The notes under the pieces: generated by a model | Database searches by the model: none | Told to the model about the DNA's origin: nothing | What the model saw: the letters and a program-made list of their open reading frames with translations, nothing else | Shown here: positions 10,308-17,322 of the stretch, one piece after another | How the letters are laid out: each line of letters begins with the position of its first letter | How positions within the stretch are numbered: position 1 is the stretch's first letter | Position numbers and translations under genes: made by a program | Origin: Rhodocyclaceae bacterium | GTDB lineage: Bacteria > Pseudomonadota > Gammaproteobacteria > Burkholderiales > Rhodocyclaceae | Assembly (NCBI GenBank): GCA_013388985.1 | Contig: JACAEF010000035.1 | Coordinates: 1-56,385, forward strand | DNA: 56,385 nt | Reading direction: 5' to 3'

Positions 10308-10937
10308 ATGAAAAAATATCTGCTCCTGTTGCTGGCCAATGCCGTGTTTGCCTGCACTGCGGTCGCCGGCGTCTATGAGGACATTCTGCATGCCACAGAG
10401 CAGAACGAAACCGCCAAGGTGATCGATCTGCTCAGGCGCGGCATGGATGTAAACACCACCGATGCGCAGGGCAACACGTTGTTGATGATCGCCGCCCGGG
10501 AGAACAATCTGGAGCTCGCGCGCTTCCTGCTCGACAACCGTGCCAATCCGAACCGCCGCAACCGTTATGGGGATACCGCGCTGATGCTCGCCACGCTGCG
10601 CGGCCACGAGGCGATCGTCAAACTGCTGCTCGATCGCCAGGCCGATCCGAACACGACCGGCTGGACGGCGCTGCATTATGCCGCCTTCGAAAACCGGCCG
10701 CAGATCGCCGCGCTGCTGCTCGCCGCTGGCGCCAGGGTGAATGCCGTCGCCCCGAACGGCTTTACCGCCTTGATGCTGGCAGCCAAGCGCGGTCATCTCG
10801 AAATGGTGCGCCTGCTCGTCGGGGCGGGGGCGGAACTCGACGAGATCGATGGCGAGGAAGGCACCGCGCTCGACATGGCCCGCAAGGCGAATCACGTGGA
10901 AATCGTCGAATTCCTACGACGTGCCGGTGCGCATTGA
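10308..10937 (+). CDS. Exported ankyrin-repeat protein
   Basis: The 209-residue protein begins with a likely signal peptide (MKKYLLLLLANAVFACTAVAG), so it is probably periplasmic. About five ankyrin repeats follow from residue 25, with clear units such as NTLLMIAARENN, DTALMLATLRGH, TALHYAAFENR and TALMLAAKRGH. Ankyrin repeats bind other proteins; the partner is unknown. I chose the ATG at 10308 because GAAGG lies about 8 bases before it and it gives a clean signal peptide. An in-frame ATG at 10293 overlapping the tatD stop would add MKVRT. Confidence 0.85.
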   Translation: MKKYLLLLLANAVFACTAVAGVYEDILHATEQNETAKVIDLLRRGMDVNTTDAQGNTLLMIAARENNLELARFLLDNRANPNRRNRYGDTALMLATLRGHEAIVKLLLDRQADPNTTGWTALHYAAFENRPQIAALLLAAGARVNAVAPNGFTALMLAAKRGHLEMVRLLVGAGAELDEIDGEEGTALDMARKANHVEIVEFLRRAGAH

Positions 10938-10962
10938 AAGCTGACCGGAAATCGAAAGGCGT

Positions 10963-10971
10963 TGTTATAGT
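10963..10971 (+). promoter_or_regulatory. Extended -10 promoter element before the signalling cluster
   Basis: TGTTATAGT is an extended -10 box (TGn + TATAGT). It lies inside an imperfect inverted repeat (GGCGTT ... AACGCC, 10958-10977). The predicted start of transcription falls almost on the ATG at 10979. No convincing -35 box is seen. Confidence 0.4.
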
Positions 10972-10978
10972 AACGCCC

Positions 10979-11017
10979 ATGAGCCTTCCGTTTGCCCGCC
11001 AGCCAGCTTCGGCATGA
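10979..11017 (+). CDS. Possible 12-codon leader peptide coupled to the receiver-like gene
   Basis: ATG at 10979 opens the frame MSLPFARQPASA, and its TGA (11015-11017) overlaps the ATG of the next gene at 11014. The next gene has no visible Shine-Dalgarno sequence of its own, so coupling through this micro-ORF would explain its translation. The -10 element places the transcript start at or next to this ATG, so it may be leaderless. This is an inference from spacing alone. Confidence 0.35.
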   Translation: MSLPFARQPASA

Positions 11018-12219
11018 AACGCGACTCGCAGCCATTGTCGGTCGATCTGCTGGGGGTCAGTGAGCGGATGCGCAATACCTTCGCGATGGTCTTCGCCGGG
11101 CCGGCCAAGGGCGTCGCCCGCCTGGCGGAGGGAGGCAAGGCCGACCTGGTGATCATCGACGCCGATAGCGTCGGAACGAAAGAAATCTGGCAGGCGTTTC
11201 GGAAAAAAAATCCTCATTGTCCCGCCATAGCCATTTCTTCTGCTGTCGACTTGGATGGCATCGCAGCCATGGTGGCGAAGCCCGTCAAGATCGAACAGTT
11301 GATCGAGGCAATCCGACGGGTCGCCGAAGGACTCGATCCCGATACGGTAAGAATGCCGTTCTCGCCCCTTTCCGGCGGTACGAGAAAGGCGGCGAGCGCG
11401 GTCTCGCCATCCGGGGCGAACGGAGAAGAAGACGGGGATAGCGATGAAAGGACGCAAAGGATTCCCACCTTGCGCCTGCAGAAGGAGGCTCCGGACACCG
11501 AATTACCGCCAGAAACCGATTTCTCCGCAGTGTGCGGAACGGCCGGGGATATCGATTGCAACGATGAAGCGCAGGTCTCCCGCCTGTTTCTTCCGCTGGC
11601 AGGCCGATTGCTCGCCATATTGCAAACGGCGCTCACAGAAGCCAAACGGGGCGATCAGCCAGTCGCAGCCAAATACAAGGAAAACACGCTGGCGATCTTC
11701 CATCCGCGTGGGGTGGCCGTGGCCGTGCCCGTCGGCGACATCTCGTTGCAGCGTCTGAGCCAGGCCGTTTTCCCCGAAGGGATGCTGACCATCGAGCGGC
11801 TCCCCCTAGGCAGCGCTTCCCGGCCAGGCCCGATAGCCATTCATCCCGATGCCCTGATCTGGAAAGTGGCCGCCTGGACCTATCGTGGCCAATTGCCAGT
11901 CGATTTGCCGCCGAACCGGCGTGTCTATCTGCGTCACTGGCCCAATCTGCCTCGTCTGCTGGAACTGCCCGACGCGATGCGCATCGCCGCGTTGCTGAAC
12001 GATCAACCGATGAGCATGAGCCGGGTTGCCGAGGCCCTGCAGATTCCGCAGCGCCATGTCTTCGCCTTTTGCGCGTGCGCCCACGCGCTCGGGCTGCTCG
12101 ACATCGCGAAGCGGGCCGCCGATCATCTGATCGAACCGCCCGCAGCGCCGCCGGAGCACGGAGAAAGGCAACTCCTCGGCCGCATCATGCACTATCTGAA
12201 AGGGTTGATGACGCGATGA
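11014..12219 (+). CDS. Receiver-like protein of unknown function, first gene of the signalling cluster
   Basis: The family is not recognised. Residues about 7-110 look like a response-regulator receiver domain: ADLVIIDADS supplies a candidate phospho-acceptor Asp (49 or 51), CPAIAISS the conserved Ser/Thr position, and AKPVKIEQLIEAI the Lys-Pro pair (89-90). The N-terminal acidic pair that binds metal in true receivers is not evident, so it may be a pseudo-receiver. An acidic, probably disordered linker (about 115-165) follows. The C-terminal half (about 170-385) ends in a winged-helix-like segment (MSMSRVAEALQIPQRHVF). Its stop overlaps the kinase-GTPase start (ATGA), so the two are very likely co-translated. 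Confidence 0.6.
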   Translation: MKRDSQPLSVDLLGVSERMRNTFAMVFAGPAKGVARLAEGGKADLVIIDADSVGTKEIWQAFRKKNPHCPAIAISSAVDLDGIAAMVAKPVKIEQLIEAIRRVAEGLDPDTVRMPFSPLSGGTRKAASAVSPSGANGEEDGDSDERTQRIPTLRLQKEAPDTELPPETDFSAVCGTAGDIDCNDEAQVSRLFLPLAGRLLAILQTALTEAKRGDQPVAAKYKENTLAIFHPRGVAVAVPVGDISLQRLSQAVFPEGMLTIERLPLGSASRPGPIAIHPDALIWKVAAWTYRGQLPVDLPPNRRVYLRHWPNLPRLLELPDAMRIAALLNDQPMSMSRVAEALQIPQRHVFAFCACAHALGLLDIAKRAADHLIEPPAAPPEHGERQLLGRIMHYLKGLMTR

Positions 12220-13715
12220 CCTCGGTCGAGCAAGCCTTGCCGCCCGGCACCCTGCTGCAGGAATATCGCATCGAGGGTGTATTGGGGGTCGGCGCTTTCG
12301 GCATCACCTATCGGGGGCTGGATACACACCTCAACATCCCCGTCGCGATCAAGGAGTATTTCCCGGCCGACATGGTCATCCGCGAGGGCGAGCGGGTCGC
12401 GCTCAAAGCGGAGACGGACGAGGAACTCTACCGGTTCGGTCTCGAAGCCTTCATCAGTGAAGCCCGCATCCTTGCCCGCCTCAAGCATCCGAACATCGTG
12501 CGCATCTCGCGCTATTTCAGCGCGCATGACACGGCGTATTTCGTGATGGATTACGAAGAAGGCACGACGCTGGCGGCGTTGGTGCGCAGCCGGCGTGAAG
12601 GGTTCGACGAGACCTGGCTGCGCGGTATTCTCGTGCCCTTGCTGGAGGGGTTGCGCAGTATCCATGCGCAGAAATACCTTCACCGCGACATCAAGCCCGC
12701 CAATATCTATATCCGCCACGATGGCGTGCCGTTGCTGATCGATTTCGGTGCCGCCAGACTCGAGTTCGGCGCTGCGACGTCTTACGGCTATTGCGCGCTG
12801 ACACCCGGCTACGCGCCAATCGAACAATACGAGGAAGGTGGTGTGCAGGGCCCCTGGTCGGACTTGTATGCATTGGGCGCGACGATTCGCCGCTGCATCA
12901 CCGGCAAGCGGCCCGTGGATGCGAAAACCCGCCTGCTGGCCGTGGAGCAGGGTCTGCCCGATCCGATGCCATCCTTGACCATGGTCGCGGCCGGACGCTA
13001 TTCCCCCGCCTTTCTGGAAATCATCGACAGCCTGCTGGCCTTGCGTCCGGAACAGCGCCCGACGAGCGCCACGGCGGTGCTCGCCCGCCTCGAAAGTGGT
13101 GAAGCACCGGCGGTGACGACCACGACCATCGTTCCCTACATTCCGCGCCAGCATGTGCGCAACCACAAGATCCTGTTCATCGGGCCGGTCGGCGCCGGAA
13201 AAACGACCGCGATCGGCGCTTTGAGCGATGTGCCGGTCATCGGCACCGATCAGGCCGCTTCCGACATGACCCGGTCGAGGAAAGCGAAGACCACCGTCGC
13301 CTTCGATTACGGCATCATGAACATCGGCCCGCACGAACGCGTCCATCTCTACGGCGCGCCAGGGCAGGAACGTTTCGATTTCATGTGGGAAATCCTCAAG
13401 AAAGGGGTTCTCGGCCTGGTGATCCTGATCGACAATTCCCGCCCCTCGCCGCTCGACGATCTCGCGTTCTATTTGAAGTGGTGCCATGACGCGATGGGAA
13501 CGGCGGCGAAAATCGTCATCGGTGTCAATTTCATGACGCTCGACCAGCCCCACGACCTGGAAAGCTATTACCGCTATCTGCTCGACGAAACCCGACAGCC
13601 GAAGATCAAGCCGCCGGTGTTCGAAATCGATGCGCGCAGGAAATCCGATGTGGCGATGCTGATCCAGGCGCTGCTGGTGACGATCGATCCCGGGGTGCAA
13701 GACTATCAGTTATGA
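12216..13715 (+). CDS. Serine/threonine protein kinase fused to a Ras-like small GTPase domain
   Basis: The 499-residue protein joins two signalling domains. The kinase (about 18-292) has the glycine loop GVGAFGITY, catalytic Lys46 (VAIKEYF), HRDIKPANIYI with Asp158, and DFGAAR with Asp176. All key residues are present. The second domain (about 315-490) resembles COG2229 bacterial GTPases: P-loop GPVGAGKTT (323-331), a switch-II-like GAPGQERF, and IGVNF where the base-specificity NKxD motif should be. The G3 Asp and the NKxD Lys are missing, so nucleotide specificity is uncertain. No transmembrane segment is seen. The next gene encodes a Roadblock protein, the usual partner of such GTPases. 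I chose the ATG at 12216 for its ATGA overlap and domain start. Confidence 0.85.
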   Translation: MTSVEQALPPGTLLQEYRIEGVLGVGAFGITYRGLDTHLNIPVAIKEYFPADMVIREGERVALKAETDEELYRFGLEAFISEARILARLKHPNIVRISRYFSAHDTAYFVMDYEEGTTLAALVRSRREGFDETWLRGILVPLLEGLRSIHAQKYLHRDIKPANIYIRHDGVPLLIDFGAARLEFGAATSYGYCALTPGYAPIEQYEEGGVQGPWSDLYALGATIRRCITGKRPVDAKTRLLAVEQGLPDPMPSLTMVAAGRYSPAFLEIIDSLLALRPEQRPTSATAVLARLESGEAPAVTTTTIVPYIPRQHVRNHKILFIGPVGAGKTTAIGALSDVPVIGTDQAASDMTRSRKAKTTVAFDYGIMNIGPHERVHLYGAPGQERFDFMWEILKKGVLGLVILIDNSRPSPLDDLAFYLKWCHDAMGTAAKIVIGVNFMTLDQPHDLESYYRYLLDETRQPKIKPPVFEIDARRKSDVAMLIQALLVTIDPGVQDYQL

Positions 13716-13881
13716 CCGGCATGCGACGCATCCCGATCCCAACCATGCCGAGAAGTGTGGCATCATGACAATCGGTTCATTCTCGCGCTGCGATGGGTGG
13801 AGTGGTCAGGTATGACCCCTGCCTCGGTTCGCCGCGAGGATTCGGGCGGCCCGGCGTGGCGGTGCCAGTCGGATTCATCAT

Positions 13882-13893
13882 TCAAAAAGGAGG
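13882..13893 (+). promoter_or_regulatory. Strong ribosome-binding site of the Roadblock gene
   Basis: AAAAAGGAGGAG precedes the ATG at 13906 by about a dozen bases and is the strongest Shine-Dalgarno sequence in the cluster. The 190-bp gap 13716-13905 holds nothing else I recognise. The Roadblock protein may be made in excess over the kinase-GTPase. Confidence 0.6.
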
Positions 13894-13905
13894 AGACATC
13901 GAATC

Positions 13906-14268
13906 ATGCGCGAAGAAATGCTGCGAGCCGTGTTGAGCGATTTGAATGGCAGCTCGGCCGACATCATCGGTTCGGCGGTCGTATCCACGGATGGCCTGAT
14001 GATCGCCAGCCTGTTGCCGGCGAATCTCGACGAGGACCGCGTCGGCGCGATGAATGCGGCGATGTTGACGCTGGGCGACCGCAGCGCTGGCGAACTCGGT
14101 TGTGGCGCGCTCGAACAGGTCATGGTCAAGGGTAAGGAGGGCTACATCCTGATGATCCACGCCGGCGAGGATGCCGTGCTATCGGTGGTGGCCCGTCCCG
14201 GCGCCAAGCTCGGCCTGATTTTTCTCGATGCCAAGCGCGCCGCCGAAAATGTCGGCAAGTTGCTCTGA
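13906..14268 (+). CDS. Roadblock/LC7 domain protein
   Basis: This 120-residue single-domain protein has the Roadblock/LC7 pattern: an N-terminal helix (REEMLRAVLSDLNG), the strand SAVVSTDGLMIAS, a long central helix (RVGAMNAAMLTLGDRSAGEL), and the strands around GYILMIHAG and AVLSVVARPGAKLGLI. Family members such as MglB dimerise and act as activators or scaffolds of small GTPases. Its place directly after a GTPase-domain protein suggests it controls that GTPase. Length is normal. No membrane or signal sequence is seen. Confidence 0.88.
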   Translation: MREEMLRAVLSDLNGSSADIIGSAVVSTDGLMIASLLPANLDEDRVGAMNAAMLTLGDRSAGELGCGALEQVMVKGKEGYILMIHAGEDAVLSVVARPGAKLGLIFLDAKRAAENVGKLL

Positions 14269-14337
14269 GACGGTCTCGGGCGAATTCGATCGGCCTTGGC
14301 CGATGCCCTACCTCAAACATCATTCAATGGTGCAAGC

Positions 14338-15084
14338 ATGACATTCGCGACCGAGCTGTTTTCCGTCTGCCCGCACGACACGGCCAAGAATCTGGCCGGC
14401 TGGTTCATCCTGAATACCTATCTCCAGCGCAACCTGGGCTGCCGCCTGCACTTCGAGCCGAAAGACAATTTCATCCAGGAACGGGCTGCCGTGCTGGCCG
14501 GGCCTTACCGGCTCGTCTATGCCAATCCGTTCAGTGCGGCGATTTTCCGTAAAGAGCGCGGTTTCATTCCAGTGGCCAGGCCGGCCGGGGTCTTCGACGA
14601 AACCTTTCTGGTCGCTGCGGCGGGAAAGGGGATTGGCGAGCATAGGCCGCTTCGGATCGCATCGGCGACCGACAAACTGATCGTCCATGCGCTGGGGATC
14701 GGTTTGCTGGAAGAGCAGGGCATTCCAATCGCCGACTGCGAGTTCGTTTTCGTCGGCACGCATCTCGCCGCTGCCCAGGCGGTGATCCAAGGCAAGACCG
14801 ACCTAGCCTTCGTCTACAACGAAACCTGGCAGGGGATGACCGACACGACGCGCCAGGCATTGCAGCTGCTGGCCGAAACCCGCAGTCGCCGCGCCTATCA
14901 CTGCTTTTGTCTCGCGCCAGAATGGCAGGACAAGTTCCAGACGTTGCAGGACCTGCTCTGCAATATGCACACCCAGCCGCAGGGAAGCCGGATCCTCGAG
15001 GACTTGCATTTCACACGCTTCGAGCCGGCGGCGGAAAGCGACCTCGACACATTGGCGGCAATGATCGACGGCCTGGCGAATTGA
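14338..15084 (+). CDS. PhnD-like substrate-binding-fold protein without signal peptide
   Basis: The 248-residue protein resembles phosphate/phosphonate ABC-type binding proteins. It has an N-terminal strand (FATELFSVCPHDTAK), YRLVYANPFSAAIF where PhnD has a ligand-loop motif, VARPAG, and a second lobe with GTHLAAAQAVIQGKTDLAFV. The N-terminus is hydrophilic and no signal peptide or lipobox is seen, and no transporter genes adjoin. It may therefore be an intracellular ligand sensor for the cluster rather than a transport component. The ATG at 14338 is preferred over a TTG at 14296. The ligand cannot be told from sequence. Confidence 0.7.
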   Translation: MTFATELFSVCPHDTAKNLAGWFILNTYLQRNLGCRLHFEPKDNFIQERAAVLAGPYRLVYANPFSAAIFRKERGFIPVARPAGVFDETFLVAAAGKGIGEHRPLRIASATDKLIVHALGIGLLEEQGIPIADCEFVFVGTHLAAAQAVIQGKTDLAFVYNETWQGMTDTTRQALQLLAETRSRRAYHCFCLAPEWQDKFQTLQDLLCNMHTQPQGSRILEDLHFTRFEPAAESDLDTLAAMIDGLAN

Positions 15085-15106
15085 CGCAACCCTATCGGGA
15101 GGAGTG

Positions 15107-15583
15107 ATGGAAAACCTCACCAAGACGCCTTTCATCCCAATCGATGTCTCGAATGCATTGCGCATCGACCGTCCGAAGCATGGCGGCGACGTATCCATCG
15201 CGGTATTCCGACTCTTGCGGCTGGTGGTGCTCGAAGACCTTTTCGGCCCGGCAGCCGCAGCGCAAGCCTATCTGGCTGGCAAGAAGCTCGGGGCACGGCT
15301 CGGCCTGCACGACATCGAGCAGTTCGTGGCGCTGTGTCAGCAGCTGAAGATCGGCGACGTCAGCATCGAAACCCATGACGATCTCTTCAAAGTGGATGTG
15401 CATGAGTGCGTGACCTGTGCCGGCATGTCGCCCGTCGGCCGGCCGATTTGCTCATTCGAAGGCGGGTTGGTTGCGGGCGCGATCGGCTCGATCTACGGAC
15501 TCAAAGTCCAGGCACGCGAGATCACTTGTATCGGCGGCCTGGGTGATCGCACTTGCGGTTTCGAGGTCAGGGTGCAGAGGTGA
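15107..15583 (+). CDS. V4R (4-vinyl reductase) domain protein
   Basis: The 158-residue protein fits the V4R domain, a small-molecule-binding fold. The C-terminal half has the typical cysteine spacing: HECVTCAGM, RPICSFEGGLVAGAI, ITCIGG and RTCGFEV. Some V4R proteins bind metals or tetrapyrrole-like ligands, and these five cysteines plus a His could do so. It is the last gene of the cluster, with GGGAGGAG before the ATG at 15107 (a GTG at 15104 is possible). In this setting it looks like a second sensor or adaptor rather than an enzyme. Confidence 0.75.
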   Translation: MENLTKTPFIPIDVSNALRIDRPKHGGDVSIAVFRLLRLVVLEDLFGPAAAAQAYLAGKKLGARLGLHDIEQFVALCQQLKIGDVSIETHDDLFKVDVHECVTCAGMSPVGRPICSFEGGLVAGAIGSIYGLKVQAREITCIGGLGDRTCGFEVRVQR

Positions 15584-15615
15584 AAGATGCGCAACGGAAT
15601 CGGAACAAAATTTTA

Positions 15616-15631
15616 CATAATACAGATTATG
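15616..15631. promoter_or_regulatory. Inverted repeat CATAAT-ACAG-ATTATG
   Basis: Six-base perfect arms flank a four-base centre in a locally AT-rich patch, between the V4R gene and moaA. The geometry suits a dimeric regulator, but I cannot assign it to a known box. It could act on moaA or on the end of the signalling cluster. Confidence 0.4.
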
Positions 15632-15670
15632 CGAAGTTGAGTCGATCCGATGCGTTTCGGACCAAGGAAA

Positions 15671-15694
15671 AAATCGGCGCTGGCGACACGGCAC
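15671..15694 (+). repeat. Dispersed 25-bp motif, intergenic copy upstream of moaA
   Basis: AAA + TCGGCGCTGG + CGACA + CGGCAC matches both conserved blocks. It lies between the inverted repeat at 15616 and the moaA -10 box, in a gap without a gene. Confidence 0.75.
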
Positions 15695-15734
15695 GATTCA
15701 TCGTCTGGATCAAGGTTCCGCCCGGGCGTGTCCC

Positions 15735-15740
15735 TATAAT
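15735..15740 (+). promoter_or_regulatory. Consensus -10 box immediately before moaA
   Basis: A perfect TATAAT ends 6 bases before the moaA ATG. If used, transcription would begin at or next to the start codon, giving a leaderless mRNA. No good -35 box or Shine-Dalgarno sequence is seen. Confidence 0.5.
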
Positions 15741-15746
15741 GAACGC

Positions 15747-16763
15747 ATGAGCTCTCGGCTTCCATTGCTGGATACGCTTGGCCGTCCGGTGCGCGATCTG
15801 CGCATCTCGATCACCGACCGTTGCAATTTCCGCTGCATCTATTGCATGCCGAAGACGGTGTTCGGCCGCGACTATCCCTTCCTGCCGCGCGCCGAGCTGC
15901 TTTCCTTCGAAGAGATCACGCGCATCGCCCGGGCGTTTGTCAATCGCGGCGTGCGCAAACTCCGTCTCACCGGCGGCGAGCCGCTGCTGCGTCACGGCAT
16001 GGAGACGCTGGTGGAGATGCTGGCTGCGATTCCTGGCGTCGAGCTGACGCTGACGACCAACGGCTCGCTGCTGGATAAAAAAGCCGCGGCGCTGAAAGCC
16101 GCGGGACTGGTACGCGTGACCGTGAGCCTCGACGCGCTCGACGATGCGATCTTCAAGCGCATGAACGACGCCGACTATCCGGTGGCGAAGGTGCTCGCCG
16201 GCATCGAGGCCGCCGTGCAGGCGGGATTGACGCCGGTGAAGGTGAATTGCGTGGTCAAGCGCGGCGTCAATGAAAGCCAGATCCTGCCGTTGGCGCGGCA
16301 TTTCCGTAATTCCGGCCACATCCTGCGCTTCATCGAATACATGGATGTCGGCAGCAGCAATGGCTGGCGGCTCGATGAGGTCGTGCCCTCCGCCGAGGTG
16401 CTGCGCCACATCGGCGAACACTACCCGATCGAGCCGATCGACGCGAATTATCCCGGCGAGGTGGCGCAGCGCTGGCGCTATCGGGACGGCGCTGGTGAGA
16501 TCGGCGTGATCTCGTCGGTCACCCGGGCCTTCTGCGATGGCTGCACGCGCATCCGCCTGTCGACCGAGGGCAAGCTCTACACCTGCCTGTTCGCTTCCGC
16601 GGGGCACGATCTGCGCGCGCTCTTGCGTTCCGGCGCCGACGATGTGGCGCTCGATGCCGAAATCGCCCGCATCTGGCAGCAGCGCACCGACCGCTACTCG
16701 CAGCTGCGCATGGCGGCCACGCCGCAGCTCAAAAAGATCGAGATGTCCTACATCGGTGGATGA
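15747..16763 (+). CDS. moaA: GTP 3',8-cyclase MoaA
   Basis: This radical SAM enzyme performs the first step of molybdenum cofactor synthesis, turning GTP into 3',8-cyclo-GTP. The 338-residue protein has the CNFRCIYC cluster motif near residue 27 and the SAM loop TGGEPLLR. The C-terminal cluster cysteines are in [11 protein letters not shown] and LYTCLF, and it ends in the double glycine of MoaA. It overlaps mobA by 8 bases, forming a cofactor pair. Confidence 0.97.
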   Translation: MSSRLPLLDTLGRPVRDLRISITDRCNFRCIYCMPKTVFGRDYPFLPRAELLSFEEITRIARAFVNRGVRKLRLTGGEPLLRHGMETLVEMLAAIPGVELTLTTNGSLLDKKAAALKAAGLVRVTVSLDALDDAIFKRMNDADYPVAKVLAGIEAAVQAGLTPVKVNCVVKRGVNESQILPLARHFRNSGHILRFIEYMDVGSSNGWRLDEVVPSAEVLRHIGEHYPIEPIDANYPGEVAQRWRYRDGAGEIGVISSVTRAFCDGCTRIRLSTEGKLYTCLFASAGHDLRALLRSGADDVALDAEIARIWQQRTDRYSQLRMAATPQLKKIEMSYIGG

Positions 16764-17322
16764 GATCACCGGTCTGATCCTCGCCGGCGGCGAAGGCCGG
16801 CGCGTCGGCGGCGCCGACAAGGGGCTGCTCGATTATCGGGGCAAGCCGCTGGTCGCCCATGTCATCGAGCGCTTCGCCCCGCAGGTCGATCGCCTCTTGA
16901 TCAGCGCCAACCGCAATCTCGCTGCCTATCGCGCTTATGGCTACCCGGTGGTGTGCGATGCGTCGGCCGAGCGCAATGGGCCGCTGGCGGGCATCGCCGC
17001 CGGTCTGTCGGTATGTGAAACGCCTTGGCTGGCAGTCGTTCCGTGCGATTGCCCTACCCTGCCCGCCGATTTGGTCGAAAGGCTTCGGGCCGGTGCCGGC
17101 GCCGCGCCGCTGGCGATCGCGGCTACCCGCGAAGGAACGCAGCCGACCTTCCTGCTATGCCGTCGCGAGCTGCTGCCCGCCGTGGAAGCCCGGCTCGCGG
17201 CCGGCGAGCGCAAGCTGAGGGCCTGGTGCCGCGAGCAGGGCGCGGTCGAGGTGGGTTTCCCAGACGCCGCGGCGTTCCGCAATCTGAACACGTTCGACGA
17301 TCTGGCCTTCAGGCGGGAGTGA
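16756..17322 (+). CDS. mobA: Molybdenum cofactor guanylyltransferase
   Basis: MobA attaches GMP to molybdopterin to make the bis-MGD cofactor. The 188-residue protein has the nucleotidyltransferase motif [17 protein letters not shown] at its start, [11 protein letters not shown], and the metal-binding [11 protein letters not shown] chose the GTG at 16756 because it overlaps the moaA end by 8 bases and starts just before the LAGG motif; no in-frame ATG fits. The 3' end overlaps the convergent acyltransferase gene by 14 bases. The pair moaA-mobA implies molybdoenzymes in this organism. Confidence 0.93.
   Translation: MDEITGLILAGGEGRRVGGADKGLLDYRGKPLVAHVIERFAPQVDRLLISANRNLAAYRAYGYPVVCDASAERNGPLAGIAAGLSVCETPWLAVVPCDCPTLPADLVERLRAGAGAAPLAIAATREGTQPTFLLCRRELLPAVEARLAAGERKLRAWCREQGAVEVGFPDAAAFRNLNTFDDLAFRRE

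Noticed and set aside
13190-13210. TCGGCGCCGG in the kinase-GTPase P-loop as a motif copy
   Set aside because: It is explained by the Gly-rich P-loop codons, and the second block is missing.
13716-13905. A gene or sigma-54 promoter in the gap before the Roadblock gene
   Set aside because: No frame with a credible start and ribosome site was found, and TGGCA is not followed by TTGC at the right distance.
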